A stretch of DNA of 52,080 nt from Chthonomonadales bacterium (GTDB taxonomy: Bacteria > Armatimonadota > Chthonomonadetes > Chthonomonadales > CAJBBX01): NCBI GenBank assembly GCA_012517255.1, contig JAAYVH010000254.1:1-52080 (forward strand). The letters run 5' to 3'. How positions within the stretch are numbered: position 1 is the first letter of the stretch; each line of letters begins with the position of its first letter. Shown here in pieces: positions 1-7,463 of this stretch. A model generated the notes under the pieces. That model had not been told where the DNA came from, ran no database searches, and saw only the letters and a list, made by a program, of their open reading frames with translations. A program made the position numbers and the translations under genes.

Positions 1-387
1 AGGACCCGGGTCCTTCTCGTGCGCGACCTTCCCAAAGGTCATCCGATCAGCTACGGCTCGACACACATACTGGCCACCGCCAGCCGCGTGGCAGTGCTGG
101 GAATCGGCTACGCCGACGGGTTCCGACGCGAACTGAGCAATCGGGCGACCGCCATCATTCGGGGTCGCCCGGCTCCGGTCATTGGGCGTGTGTGCATGGA
201 TATGACCATGGTGGACGTGACGGATATTCCGGGAGTTGTCGCCGGTGATGTGGCCACTCTCATCGGTCGTGACGGGACGCAGGAGATTCGCGCGGTCGAC
301 CTCGCGCGGATGATTGGCGCCACCGAGCACGAGATCACGACCGGCCTGTCGGCGCGCGTTCCTCGGCGGCTGGCTGACGTATGCTAG
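1..387 (+). CDS. alr: Alanine racemase, C-terminal part (5' end outside window)
   Basis: PLP-dependent alanine racemase converts L-alanine to D-alanine for peptidoglycan in the cytoplasm. Only the C-terminal beta-domain is present; the frame is open from base 1, so the gene starts upstream of the window. The visible part reads RTRVLLVRDLPKGHPISYG, then GIGYADGF, whose Tyr matches the catalytic tyrosine of the family, and APVIGRVCMDMTMVDVTD, the conserved strand around the second active-site loop. The stop is TAG at 385-387. The FmdB-type gene follows 46 bases downstream on the same strand. Identification by motif is strong; nothing can be said about the lysine that binds PLP, which lies upstream. 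Confidence 0.95.
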   Translation, partial: RTRVLLVRDLPKGHPISYGSTHILATASRVAVLGIGYADGFRRELSNRATAIIRGRPAPVIGRVCMDMTMVDVTDIPGVVAGDVATLIGRDGTQEIRAVDLARMIGATEHEITTGLSARVPRRLADVC

Positions 388-433
388 AATAGCTCGGTAC
401 ATACCAGAGGTCAAACCGGGAGTTGGTTCGGCT

Positions 434-679
434 ATGCCTATCTACGAGTTTCGATGCAACGCATGCTCAACGACGTTCGAGTCGTTGCAGCGATCCTATA
501 ACTCCGAAGGCGTTCGGTGCCCGGAATGCGGCAGCGATCGCCTTGCGAGACTCATTTCGTCGTTCGCTGTCGCTCAGGGGCTCACTCCCTGTGGAACCCG
601 CGCATCAGACGCTCCTGCGAGTTGCGGGATTGGGTCCGGTGGCGAAGCCTGCAGCTCCTGTTGCAGGCTCGGCGGCTGA
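434..679 (+). CDS. FmdB-type zinc ribbon protein
   Basis: Small 81-residue protein starting MPIYEFRCNACS, the hallmark of the FmdB/CxxC_CxxC_SSSS zinc ribbon family. Two CxxC pairs (CNAC near residues 8-11 and CPEC near 27-30) should bind one zinc. The tail is rich in Cys, Gly and Ser, as in other members. The ATG at 434 has a GGGAG about ten bases upstream; longer upstream starts would only add sequence read from the alr end. It lies between alr and the ppx-like gene with gaps of 46 and 14 bases, so the three probably form one transcript. The family is often called a putative regulator, but the real role is not known. Confidence 0.88.
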   Translation: MPIYEFRCNACSTTFESLQRSYNSEGVRCPECGSDRLARLISSFAVAQGLTPCGTRASDAPASCGIGSGGEACSSCCRLGG

Positions 680-693
680 GACTCCGCTCCCCG

Positions 694-1635
694 ATGAGCC
701 GATCCGGCGCAGCCGTAGGGGCTCGCTACGCCGCGATTGACATCGGCTCGAACACAGTAAAGCTTGCCATAGCTGAGGTCCAGCCTGACGGCAACCTGAT
801 CTCGTTGTTCGACGGAGGCGTGACGACTCGGATCGGCGAGGGCATGCAATCGCGCCGCCTCGGAGAGCGTCCGATGCAGCGCACCCTTGACGCTCTGACG
901 CAGTGTCTTGGGGTCTGCGTTCAGCATGGATGCGCGCGGGTATTCGCAGTCGGAACTTCGGCGCTCCGCGACGCCGATAACCGTGATGATTTCCTGCAGC
1001 GCGCCCGCACGGCTGGGCTCGACGTGACGGTGCTGTCGGGCGAAGAGGAGGCCCGTCTCTCCGGTCTCGCTGTTCGTCGGGATCCCCTCTGGCGTGATGC
1101 CGAACGACTGGTTGTGCTGGACATTGGCGGCGGCAGCACAGAACTCACTTTCCTCGGCAAGGACGACTTGTCCCGGTCCGTCAGCCTGCAGTTGGGCGCC
1201 GTTCGCCTTACCGAACGGTATCTCCACGGTGACCCGCCGCTGCCAGCGGAACGCCGCCTCGCCGCGCGCGCTGCAAGCCGGGCCCTCACGCGGGCGCGCC
1301 TCTCGAGCGAAGACGGCTGTGTGAACGTGGTCGGAGTTGGCGGCACGGTGATCAACATGGGCTCGGTGGCGGCAGCCAGTGAAGCCGGTGGGAGGGCGCA
1401 TGTACACGGCATGAAGCTGACCGGAAAGGAGGTCAGGCGCCAGATTCGCCTGTACGCGGGACTGACCACGGCACAACGGAAGGGCCTTCAGGGCCTGGAC
1501 CCATCGCGTGCTGATGTGATCCTGGGCGGAGCCATCGTCCTGCTGAGCGCGATACGCGCCCTTCGGGTTGAGCATGTATCAGTCAGTTGCCGGGGTCTTC
1601 GATGGGGCGTGCTGTACGACAGACTGGCGACATGA
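694..1635 (+). CDS. ppx: Ppx/GppA family phosphatase
   Basis: 313-residue member of the exopolyphosphatase / guanosine pentaphosphate phosphatase family (ASKHA fold), which removes phosphate from polyphosphate or pppGpp. Visible motifs: AAIDIGSNTVKL (phosphate-1 loop) near residue 13, SALRDADNRDDF, SGEEEARLSG with the catalytic Glu, DIGGGSTEL (phosphate-2 loop), VVGVGGT, and a terminal SCRGLRWGVLYDRL. It is the short two-lobed form and lacks the C-terminal HD-like domain of the 500-residue E. coli Ppx. The ATG at 694 comes 14 bases after the FmdB stop and directly before the first loop; earlier starts in frame run back through the FmdB gene. Substrate preference cannot be read from the sequence. 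Confidence 0.93.
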   Translation: MSRSGAAVGARYAAIDIGSNTVKLAIAEVQPDGNLISLFDGGVTTRIGEGMQSRRLGERPMQRTLDALTQCLGVCVQHGCARVFAVGTSALRDADNRDDFLQRARTAGLDVTVLSGEEEARLSGLAVRRDPLWRDAERLVVLDIGGGSTELTFLGKDDLSRSVSLQLGAVRLTERYLHGDPPLPAERRLAARAASRALTRARLSSEDGCVNVVGVGGTVINMGSVAAASEAGGRAHVHGMKLTGKEVRRQIRLYAGLTTAQRKGLQGLDPSRADVILGGAIVLLSAIRALRVEHVSVSCRGLRWGVLYDRLAT

Positions 1636-1686
1636 CGACGCGCATCGCGCCCTGACGTCGCGGCCGAGAGGAGTCGAAGAGCATCC

Positions 1687-2361
1687 ATGAGCTGGGATAC
1701 ACGGAGCAGGTCGAGCCGGACGCGACGTCGGCGACGGCGTTCACCGGTCTTCGGCTGCATCGCGATGGTCTTGATCCTCCTCGCCGGGCTCCTCGCGGTC
1801 GTTCTCTTCACGCTGTCGGGAAGCGATCCGCCGCCGGTGATGACGGGCGGAGACCGAGAACGGGTCGCAGGAGAACTGCGCGAGCTTCAGAGTGACATCG
1901 AATCCATCCGCAGGGACGCCGATCGCGGCGTAGCCCGCGACTTCACGATCCATGTGACCGAAGATCAGTTGAACCTGTGGCTATCTGAGGACGAGAGTAT
2001 ACGCCGAACCCTTCGAGAGAAGGACATTGAGGACGCCTGGGTCAGGCTCCACGATGGCGACATGGAAGTGACGGTCCTCAGGGCTGTGGGTACGCTGACG
2101 GTTCAGGTGAAGGCGTCCATGGTTGCCGAGATCGACGAGGCCAACACCGTGCGCGTGCGCATCACCAGCATGTCGTTCGGGCGCCTCGGCGCCCCGCGTT
2201 CGGCATCCGAGAGACTCGCCGAGCAGATCGGCAGAATGATGACCTCGAAGCTCCAACGACCGAACGTCCGGTTGGTATCGCTCAAGGTTCGACCTGAGGG
2301 AATCGAAGTCGTCGGCCGAACCGCGGGCAGCAGGCCTCCCGCACCCACTACGCCGAGCTAG
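1687..2361 (+). CDS. Membrane-anchored protein of unknown function
   Basis: 224 residues. An arginine-rich start (residues 5-18) is followed by one hydrophobic segment at about 22-43, so the protein should be anchored with its bulk outside the cytoplasmic membrane. The rest contains FTIHVTEDQLNLWLSEDESI and a series of alternating strands (VTVLRAVGTLTVQVKASM, VRVRITSMSFG). This resembles the membrane-anchored lipid-binding or DUF2140-like proteins in which a short 'T(E)xQLN' motif recurs, but I cannot assign a family with confidence. The gene follows ppx by 51 bases. Its TAG stop overlaps the stop codon of the convergent reductase gene by two bases (2359-2360). Confidence 0.75.
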   Translation: MSWDTRSRSSRTRRRRRRSPVFGCIAMVLILLAGLLAVVLFTLSGSDPPPVMTGGDRERVAGELRELQSDIESIRRDADRGVARDFTIHVTEDQLNLWLSEDESIRRTLREKDIEDAWVRLHDGDMEVTVLRAVGTLTVQVKASMVAEIDEANTVRVRITSMSFGRLGAPRSASERLAEQIGRMMTSKLQRPNVRLVSLKVRPEGIEVVGRTAGSRPPAPTTPS

Positions 2362-4037
2362 CAGCCCGCCTGCTGTGCCGCTTGCCAGGTCAGGTAGGCG
2401 CCCGAGACATTCGTGGCTCGGAAGCCGTTCTGGGTCAGTATCCGGCAGGCATAGTAGGACCGCAGACCCGACCGACAGTACGCGATGATCTCCTTGTCGC
2501 GAGGCAGCTCGTTGAGCCGCGCTCGTATCTCGCCGAGGGGTATATGAATGGCCCCTGCGATATGTCCCTCGGACCATTCTGACGGCTCGCGCACATCCAG
2601 CAGTACCGTCGTGTTCGGGTCACGGCGCGACACCTCGGTCGGCGAAATGGAAGACACAAGTCCCGTCCGGTGGTTCGACGCGATCATGCCGGCCAGATTC
2701 GCCGGGTCCTTGGCCGAGCCGAACGGCGGGGCATAGCCCAGCTCAAGCTCCGCTACATCCTCGACGGTAAGACCGGCCTGAATGGCAGTCGCCAGCACGT
2801 CAATCCGCTTGTCAACGCCATCCCGACCCACGGCCTGCGCGCCCAGGACGCGCCCCGTATCAGGATCGAACAGCAACTTCATGGCGATCAGGCACGCTCC
2901 GGGATAGTAGCCGGCGTGCGAAGACGGATGCAGATGCACGGCGCGGTACTGCATACCGGCCGAGTCGAGCGCCCGGCTGTTGGCGCCTGTGCTTCCTGCC
3001 ACCAGATCGAAAACCCGCATGATGCCCGTGCCAAAGGAGCCTTTGTAGGTTCGAGGAGTCCCAAGGATGTTGTCGGCCACGATCCGGCCCTGCCTGTTGG
3101 CCGGCCCGGCCAGCGGAAGCAGCGACGGCGCTCCGGTGACGCCATGACGGACTTCGATCGCATCTCCGATCGCCCAGATAGCGGGGTCGCTGGTGCGCAG
3201 GTGATCATCCACTTTGATGCCGCCGGTGACGCCAATGGCAAGTCCGGCATCGCGAGCCAGAGACGCCTCAGGTCTCACCCCCATAGCGAGGATGACAAGG
3301 TCGGCCGGAAGGCGAGCGCCCGACCGCAGGACCACCACCGAAGCCGCCGCCCGTTCGCCGCTGCGCGCGTTCTCAAAGGCACTGACTGCGTCCGAAAGGT
3401 ACAGCCCGACCCCGTGCGCGCGAATCTCTTCGTGAAGCAGGGCCGCCGTCTCCGGATCCAGGAAGGCCGCAACCTGAGGAAGGGCTTCGGCGATGGACAC
3501 CTGCATGCCGCGTCGGTGGAGCTGCTCGGCCATTTCGAGCCCGATGTAACCCCCGCCGATCACCACGGCTTGCCCGCCCGGGTAACGATTGGCCCATTCC
3601 TCGATGGCTAGCGCATCGGGCACGTTTCGAACCACGAAGTGGCCCGGTCTCTCTATGCCGGGTACCGGAGGTCGCACGGGAGCCGCGCCCGTCGCCAGGA
3701 TGAGAACGTCGTAGGGCTCCGAATACTCGCGATCGGTAACGAGGTCTCTCAACACGACCGTTTTCGCTGCTGGCTCAATCCTGACGGCTTCGGTATTCAC
3801 CCTGATGTCGAGGTTGAAGCGTGCGGTGAGCGCTGCTGGCGTTGAGACAAGCAGATCATCGCGGCTGGCTATCTCCCCTCCCACGTAGTAGGGGAGGCCG
3901 CAGTTGGCGAACGATACGTGGGGACCACGCTCGACCATGATGATCTCGGCGCTCTCCGATAAACGACGCGCTCGGGCAGCCGCACTTGCGCCTCCTGCTA
4001 CGCCGCCGATAATGAGTATCTTGGGACCACGTGACAC
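2358..4037 (-). CDS. CoA-disulfide reductase-like flavoprotein with C-terminal rhodanese domain
   Basis: 559 residues. The N-terminal 440 or so form a pyridine-nucleotide-disulfide oxidoreductase: FAD-binding GGVAGGASAAARAR, then SFANCGLPYYVGG with the single redox Cys (Cys46) typical of CoA-disulfide/NADH-polysulfide reductases. VVIGGGYIGLEMAEQL binds NAD(P)H, and a C-terminal dimer domain follows. The last 110 residues are a rhodanese domain with the active-site loop YCRSGLRS (Cys521). The fused form (CoADR-Rhd / Npsr) reduces CoA disulfide, CoA persulfide or polysulfide. GTG at 4037 is chosen because GGAGG lies eight bases before it; longer frames run back into dapA. It is the third gene of an asd-dapA operon, an odd partner for lysine/threonine synthesis. 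Confidence 0.92.
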   Translation of the reverse strand: MSRGPKILIIGGVAGGASAAARARRLSESAEIIMVERGPHVSFANCGLPYYVGGEIASRDDLLVSTPAALTARFNLDIRVNTEAVRIEPAAKTVVLRDLVTDREYSEPYDVLILATGAAPVRPPVPGIERPGHFVVRNVPDALAIEEWANRYPGGQAVVIGGGYIGLEMAEQLHRRGMQVSIAEALPQVAAFLDPETAALLHEEIRAHGVGLYLSDAVSAFENARSGERAAASVVVLRSGARLPADLVILAMGVRPEASLARDAGLAIGVTGGIKVDDHLRTSDPAIWAIGDAIEVRHGVTGAPSLLPLAGPANRQGRIVADNILGTPRTYKGSFGTGIMRVFDLVAGSTGANSRALDSAGMQYRAVHLHPSSHAGYYPGACLIAMKLLFDPDTGRVLGAQAVGRDGVDKRIDVLATAIQAGLTVEDVAELELGYAPPFGSAKDPANLAGMIASNHRTGLVSSISPTEVSRRDPNTTVLLDVREPSEWSEGHIAGAIHIPLGEIRARLNELPRDKEIIAYCRSGLRSYYACRILTQNGFRATNVSGAYLTWQAAQQAGC

Positions 4038-4051
4038 GGGGCAGACCTCCG

Positions 4052-4981
4052 TCAGTTTTGTTGCGACGCGCTCGGAAGCAGTCCGAATTCCACCAGCGCA
4101 GCGCGCACGCGTCCGCTCTCTGCCTCGTCCGCGGTCACGAGCGGCAGGCGCAGGTGGTTGCCGATGATGCCGAGCATGGCAAGCGCGCACTTCAGTGGTG
4201 CCGGGCTGGGGGTCGTCGGCTGGAAACACGCGCGAACGATGGGAAGCATGCGCTGGTGCAGCCGCGCCGCCTCATCGGGCTTGCCCTCCAGATGAGCCAT
4301 GACCATGGCGCTCATCGCGCGGCCGACGAGGTGGGACGTCACGCTGACCACGCCATAGCCTCCGACGGCCAGCAGCGGCAGAAGCAGGCCGTCATCGCCG
4401 CTGTAGATGAGCTTTCCAGGGGGAGCGCCGGCGGCTATCTCCGAGACCTGCATGAGGCTTCCGCTGGCTTCCTTGACCGCCACAATGTTGGGAACGTCCC
4501 TGAACAGACGCAGACAGGTTCGAGCCTCAAGGTTTACGCCGGTCCGTGTCGGCACATTGTAGAGCATGATCGGCAGCTCCGCCGCTTCAGCCACGGCACG
4601 AAAGTGCGCGTAGAGCCCCTCCTGCGAGGGCCGGTTGTAGTACGGCGTGATGAGCAGGAGACCGTCGGCGCCGCGCGACGCGGCATCCCTCGACAACGCG
4701 ATGGTGTGCGCAGTGTCGTAGTTGCCCGTGGATGCAATCATCGCCGCACGCCCATCGGTTGCGGCGCGCACCAGCTCGAACATTCGCAGTTTCTCGGCAT
4801 CCGAGAGGGTAGGGGCTTCGCCGGTCGTGCCGCAGACGACGATGCCCTCGGTGCCATTGGCGAGGAGATGGTCTACCAGACGCCCAACCGCCGGTTCGTC
4901 AATCTCGCCGCTGGCATCGAACGGCGTCACCATGGCGGTGACCACCCGTCCCCAGGCTGGGCTGAAGGCATCACCGGTCAT
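4052..4981 (-). CDS. dapA: 4-hydroxy-tetrahydrodipicolinate synthase
   Basis: DapA condenses pyruvate with aspartate semialdehyde, the first committed step to diaminopimelate and lysine. The 309-residue TIM barrel shows the key residues: TTGE at 52-55, Tyr141 in LYNVPTRTG, and the Schiff-base Lys170 in IVAVKEASG. SGDD follows near residue 193. Its ATG at 4981 overlaps the TGA stop of asd (ATGA), so the two are translationally coupled. The substrate of DapA is the product of Asd, made by the preceding gene. The reductase/rhodanese gene follows after 14 bases. Confidence 0.97.
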   Translation of the reverse strand: MTGDAFSPAWGRVVTAMVTPFDASGEIDEPAVGRLVDHLLANGTEGIVVCGTTGEAPTLSDAEKLRMFELVRAATDGRAAMIASTGNYDTAHTIALSRDAASRGADGLLLITPYYNRPSQEGLYAHFRAVAEAAELPIMLYNVPTRTGVNLEARTCLRLFRDVPNIVAVKEASGSLMQVSEIAAGAPPGKLIYSGDDGLLLPLLAVGGYGVVSVTSHLVGRAMSAMVMAHLEGKPDEAARLHQRMLPIVRACFQPTTPSPAPLKCALAMLGIIGNHLRLPLVTADEAESGRVRAALVEFGLLPSASQQN

Positions 4982-5997
4982 TGCGCGTACCTCTCGATCA
5001 GTGTCGCGGCTATCTGGAATCCGTTCAACGCGGCTCCCTTCAGGATTTGATCGCCGCACACAAACATCTCAATGGCGTTGTCGTTCGACGCGTCCTCGCG
5101 AATGCGTCCTACGAGCACGGAATCGCGTCCCGTCGCATCCAGGGGCATCGGGAACCGGCCGTGTTCGACATCATCCACGACCTCGATGCCGGGGCTGTGG
5201 AACAGAGTCTCGCGCACGGCGCCAACACTCGGCCTGGCTCCTTCGAACTCAACGTTGATGCTCTCGGCATGAGCGCGGAGCACCGGCACGCGGATGCATG
5301 TCGCTGTGATCCTCAGGCTCTCGTCGTGGAGAATCTTGCGCGACTCGAGGATCATCTTCCGTTCTTCGTCGTTGTATCCGTCCGAGCCAACCGGCGTGTT
5401 ATGCGAAAACAGATTGAAAGCGATCGGGTGCGGAAAGACCTCGGGCTGAAGCGGCTGACCCTCAAGGTACCGCCGGGTCTGTTCGATGAGCTCATGCATC
5501 GCCTGAGCGCCCGCACCGCTGGCAGCCTGGTAGGTTGAGACGACGATCCGCTTGAGTTTGCCGAGCTGGCGCAGCGGAGCTACAGCCATCAGGGCTATGA
5601 TCGTGGAGCAGTTGGGATTGGCGATGATCCCCTTGTGGCTGCCGATGTCTTCCGGATTGATCTCCGGCACGACGAGCGGCACCTCAGGATCCATCCGAAA
5701 TGCCGACGAGTTGTCGATGACGACGGCTCCGGATCGGACGGCAGCGGGACCGAACTCACGACTTCTTGATGCTCCGGCGGAGAAGAAGGCGATGTCGCAG
5801 CCCTCGAACGACTCCGGTCCGAGAACCTCAACGGGAATGAGTTCGCCGCGAAACTGCAGCGACTTGCCCTTCGAGCGTTCTGAGGCGAGAACGCGCAGCG
5901 ATGCCAGGGGGAATGGGCGCTCTTCGAGCAGCTTCCTGAACTCCTCGCCGACAGCGCCGGTCGCGCCAGCGATCGCCACGTGATACTGCCTTGCCAT
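4978..5997 (-). CDS. asd: Aspartate-semialdehyde dehydrogenase
   Basis: Asd reduces aspartyl phosphate to aspartate semialdehyde with NADPH, feeding lysine/diaminopimelate, threonine and methionine. 339 residues: an N-terminal Rossmann loop (VAIAGATGAVGEEF, residues 7-20), DNSSAFR near 95-101, the catalytic Cys130 in NPNCSTI, and a conserved RVPVLRAH segment. ATG at 5997 has GGAGG seven bases before it (rc of 6003-6007); the 14 extra codons upstream have no ribosome site. It is the first gene of the asd-dapA-reductase operon and is divergent from the ThuA-like gene, with about 140 bases between the starts. I saw no clear promoter in that gap. Confidence 0.97.
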   Translation of the reverse strand: MARQYHVAIAGATGAVGEEFRKLLEERPFPLASLRVLASERSKGKSLQFRGELIPVEVLGPESFEGCDIAFFSAGASRSREFGPAAVRSGAVVIDNSSAFRMDPEVPLVVPEINPEDIGSHKGIIANPNCSTIIALMAVAPLRQLGKLKRIVVSTYQAASGAGAQAMHELIEQTRRYLEGQPLQPEVFPHPIAFNLFSHNTPVGSDGYNDEERKMILESRKILHDESLRITATCIRVPVLRAHAESINVEFEGARPSVGAVRETLFHSPGIEVVDDVEHGRFPMPLDATGRDSVLVGRIREDASNDNAIEMFVCGDQILKGAALNGFQIAATLIERYAQ

Positions 5998-6137
5998 CCC
6001 AGTCCTCCAGAGGTACAAATGCGCCTGGCCGCAGAGCATTCGCCGGCCGGCGCTTCTTCAGCATGGCACACAAGGACAGCGAAGCGCAAGCGCAGAATGG
6101 TGAAATGAAGCGACCACTATCCTCAAGGAGACGAAAC

Positions 6138-6782
6138 TTGGATCCACAGGCTTCACGCATTAAGCTTGCTATCGTCACCGGCGGTCATCCCTTTGATGTC
6201 CCGGGATTTCACGCCCTCTTCCGGGGTCACGCCGACATTGATCCGTACCCTCAGGAGTTCGACAACTGGGTCCACGATTGGGGGCACGTCCGGCGCATCT
6301 ACGATGTGACGCTTTTCTACAACATGCACATGGATGAGCCGACCGGTCCGTTCCGCGAGGCCATTGAGGAGCTTCGGGATCGCCCTCAAGGCGTGGTCGT
6401 TCTCCATCATGCGTTACTGGCCTGGCCCAAGCTCGAGGCTTGGAACGACATGGTCGGCGTGGCGGATCGCTCCTTCGGGTACCACCCGGAGCAAGCATTG
6501 CCCGTGCGGGTTGCTTCACCGGATCATCCGATCACGCGCGATCTCTCGGATTGGGAGATGCCCGAAGAGACGTATGTCATGGCCGATCCCGGCAACGACA
6601 GCCAGACGCTGCTGACCACCGACCACCCGCTGAGCATGCGTTCGCTCGCATGGACACGGCGCTCAGGCCTCGCGCCGGTCTTCTGCTTCCAGTGCGGCCA
6701 CGACCGTCGCTCATGGGAGCATCCCTCCTTCCGTGAGGTACTGGCGCGGGGGATTCGGTGGGCGGCCGGACGGCTTAGCTAG
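6138..6782 (+). CDS. ThuA-like domain protein
   Basis: About 214 residues matching the ThuA (trehalose-utilisation-like) fold: KLAIVTGGHPFDVPGFHALF at the start, DVTLFYNMHM, then GVVVLHHALLAWPKLEAW and a late FCFQCGHDRRSWEHPSFREVLARG. ThuA-like proteins are class-I-amidotransferase-like enzymes of sugar metabolism; the activity of most is unknown. I chose TTG at 6138 because AAGGAG lies seven bases upstream and the fold begins right after it. ATGs in frame at 6063 and 6105 would add Arg/Lys-rich residues without a good ribosome site. There is no signal peptide with this start. It stands alone between asd and the nrf promoter. Confidence 0.82.
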   Translation: MDPQASRIKLAIVTGGHPFDVPGFHALFRGHADIDPYPQEFDNWVHDWGHVRRIYDVTLFYNMHMDEPTGPFREAIEELRDRPQGVVVLHHALLAWPKLEAWNDMVGVADRSFGYHPEQALPVRVASPDHPITRDLSDWEMPEETYVMADPGNDSQTLLTTDHPLSMRSLAWTRRSGLAPVFCFQCGHDRRSWEHPSFREVLARGIRWAAGRLS

Positions 6783-6800
6783 TAACCGGCCACGGATTGC

Positions 6801-6829
6801 TTGACTCTGGCGTCTGGGCAGGCTATACT
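6801..6829 (+). promoter_or_regulatory. Promoter of nrfHA
   Basis: TTGACT at 6801-6806 and TATACT at 6824-6829 are 17 bases apart, close to the sigma-70 consensus. Transcription would start near 6836, about 46 bases before the nrfH GTG. No clear FNR- or Nar-type operator was seen beside it. Confidence 0.7.
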
Positions 6830-6881
6830 GCCGGTGACTGCTGATAGGCGTATCTGGATATCAGACTTGGAGTGGTGGCCC

Positions 6882-7463
6882 GTGTTAGGCAAAGCTCTCA
6901 GGGTAGCATCGCTTGCTGACGTGCCCGGTCGGTTGCGCATTGCGTGCTTTGTCGCTCTCGGCCTGGTTGCCGGTCTCGGCATATACACCATCCGCGTTTC
7001 CGAGGCTGCATCGTATCTGTCAGACGATCCCGAAACGTGCATCAACTGCCATATCATGGTCCCCGAGTACGCATCGTGGCAGCACTCCAGTCATGCTCGA
7101 GCGGCAACCTGCAACGATTGCCACGTGCCTCACACCAGCGTCTTCGCCAAATACTACTTCAAAGCGAAAGACGGATCCCGGCACACCGCGTTGTTCACCT
7201 TGCGACGGGAGCGGCAGGTCATCTTCGCCATTCCGGAGTCGCGCAAGGTGATCCAGGACAACTGCGTTCGCTGCCATTCGAACGTCTTTGAAACTCCGCA
7301 GGTTCACACGCGACAGGATCGTGCGTGCATAGATTGTCATCGCGAAGTGCCCCACGGTCGCCAGCACAGCCTCTCAGCGACGCCCAACGCGGCGGTACCG
7401 CCGCTTGGCGCTTCAGTCCTGCCATTTGTCGAACGCAATCGCATGAAGGGGGATGAACGCTAG
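6882..7463 (+). CDS. nrfH: Cytochrome c nitrite reductase small subunit (NrfH), quinol dehydrogenase
   Basis: NrfH is the membrane-bound tetraheme cytochrome that takes electrons from menaquinol and hands them to NrfA in the periplasm. The 193-residue protein has one N-terminal membrane segment (about 20-37) and four heme motifs: CINCH (53-57), CNDCH (77-81), CVRCH (128-132) and CIDCH (149-153). Met59, two residues after the first heme His (CINCHIM), matches the unusual Met ligand of heme 1 in NrfH. GTG at 6882 is used; it directly precedes the typical cytoplasmic stub, and codons further upstream lie close to the promoter. The TAG stop is followed at once by the nrfA ATG. Confidence 0.95.
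   Translation: MLGKALRVASLADVPGRLRIACFVALGLVAGLGIYTIRVSEAASYLSDDPETCINCHIMVPEYASWQHSSHARAATCNDCHVPHTSVFAKYYFKAKDGSRHTALFTLRRERQVIFAIPESRKVIQDNCVRCHSNVFETPQVHTRQDRACIDCHREVPHGRQHSLSATPNAAVPPLGASVLPFVERNRMKGDER

Noticed and set aside
574-1575. 333-codon open frame on the - strand
   Set aside because: Antisense to the Ppx/GppA gene, whose motifs are clear; no start signal.
4031-5050. 339-codon open frame on the + strand
   Set aside because: Antisense to dapA, which has all catalytic residues.
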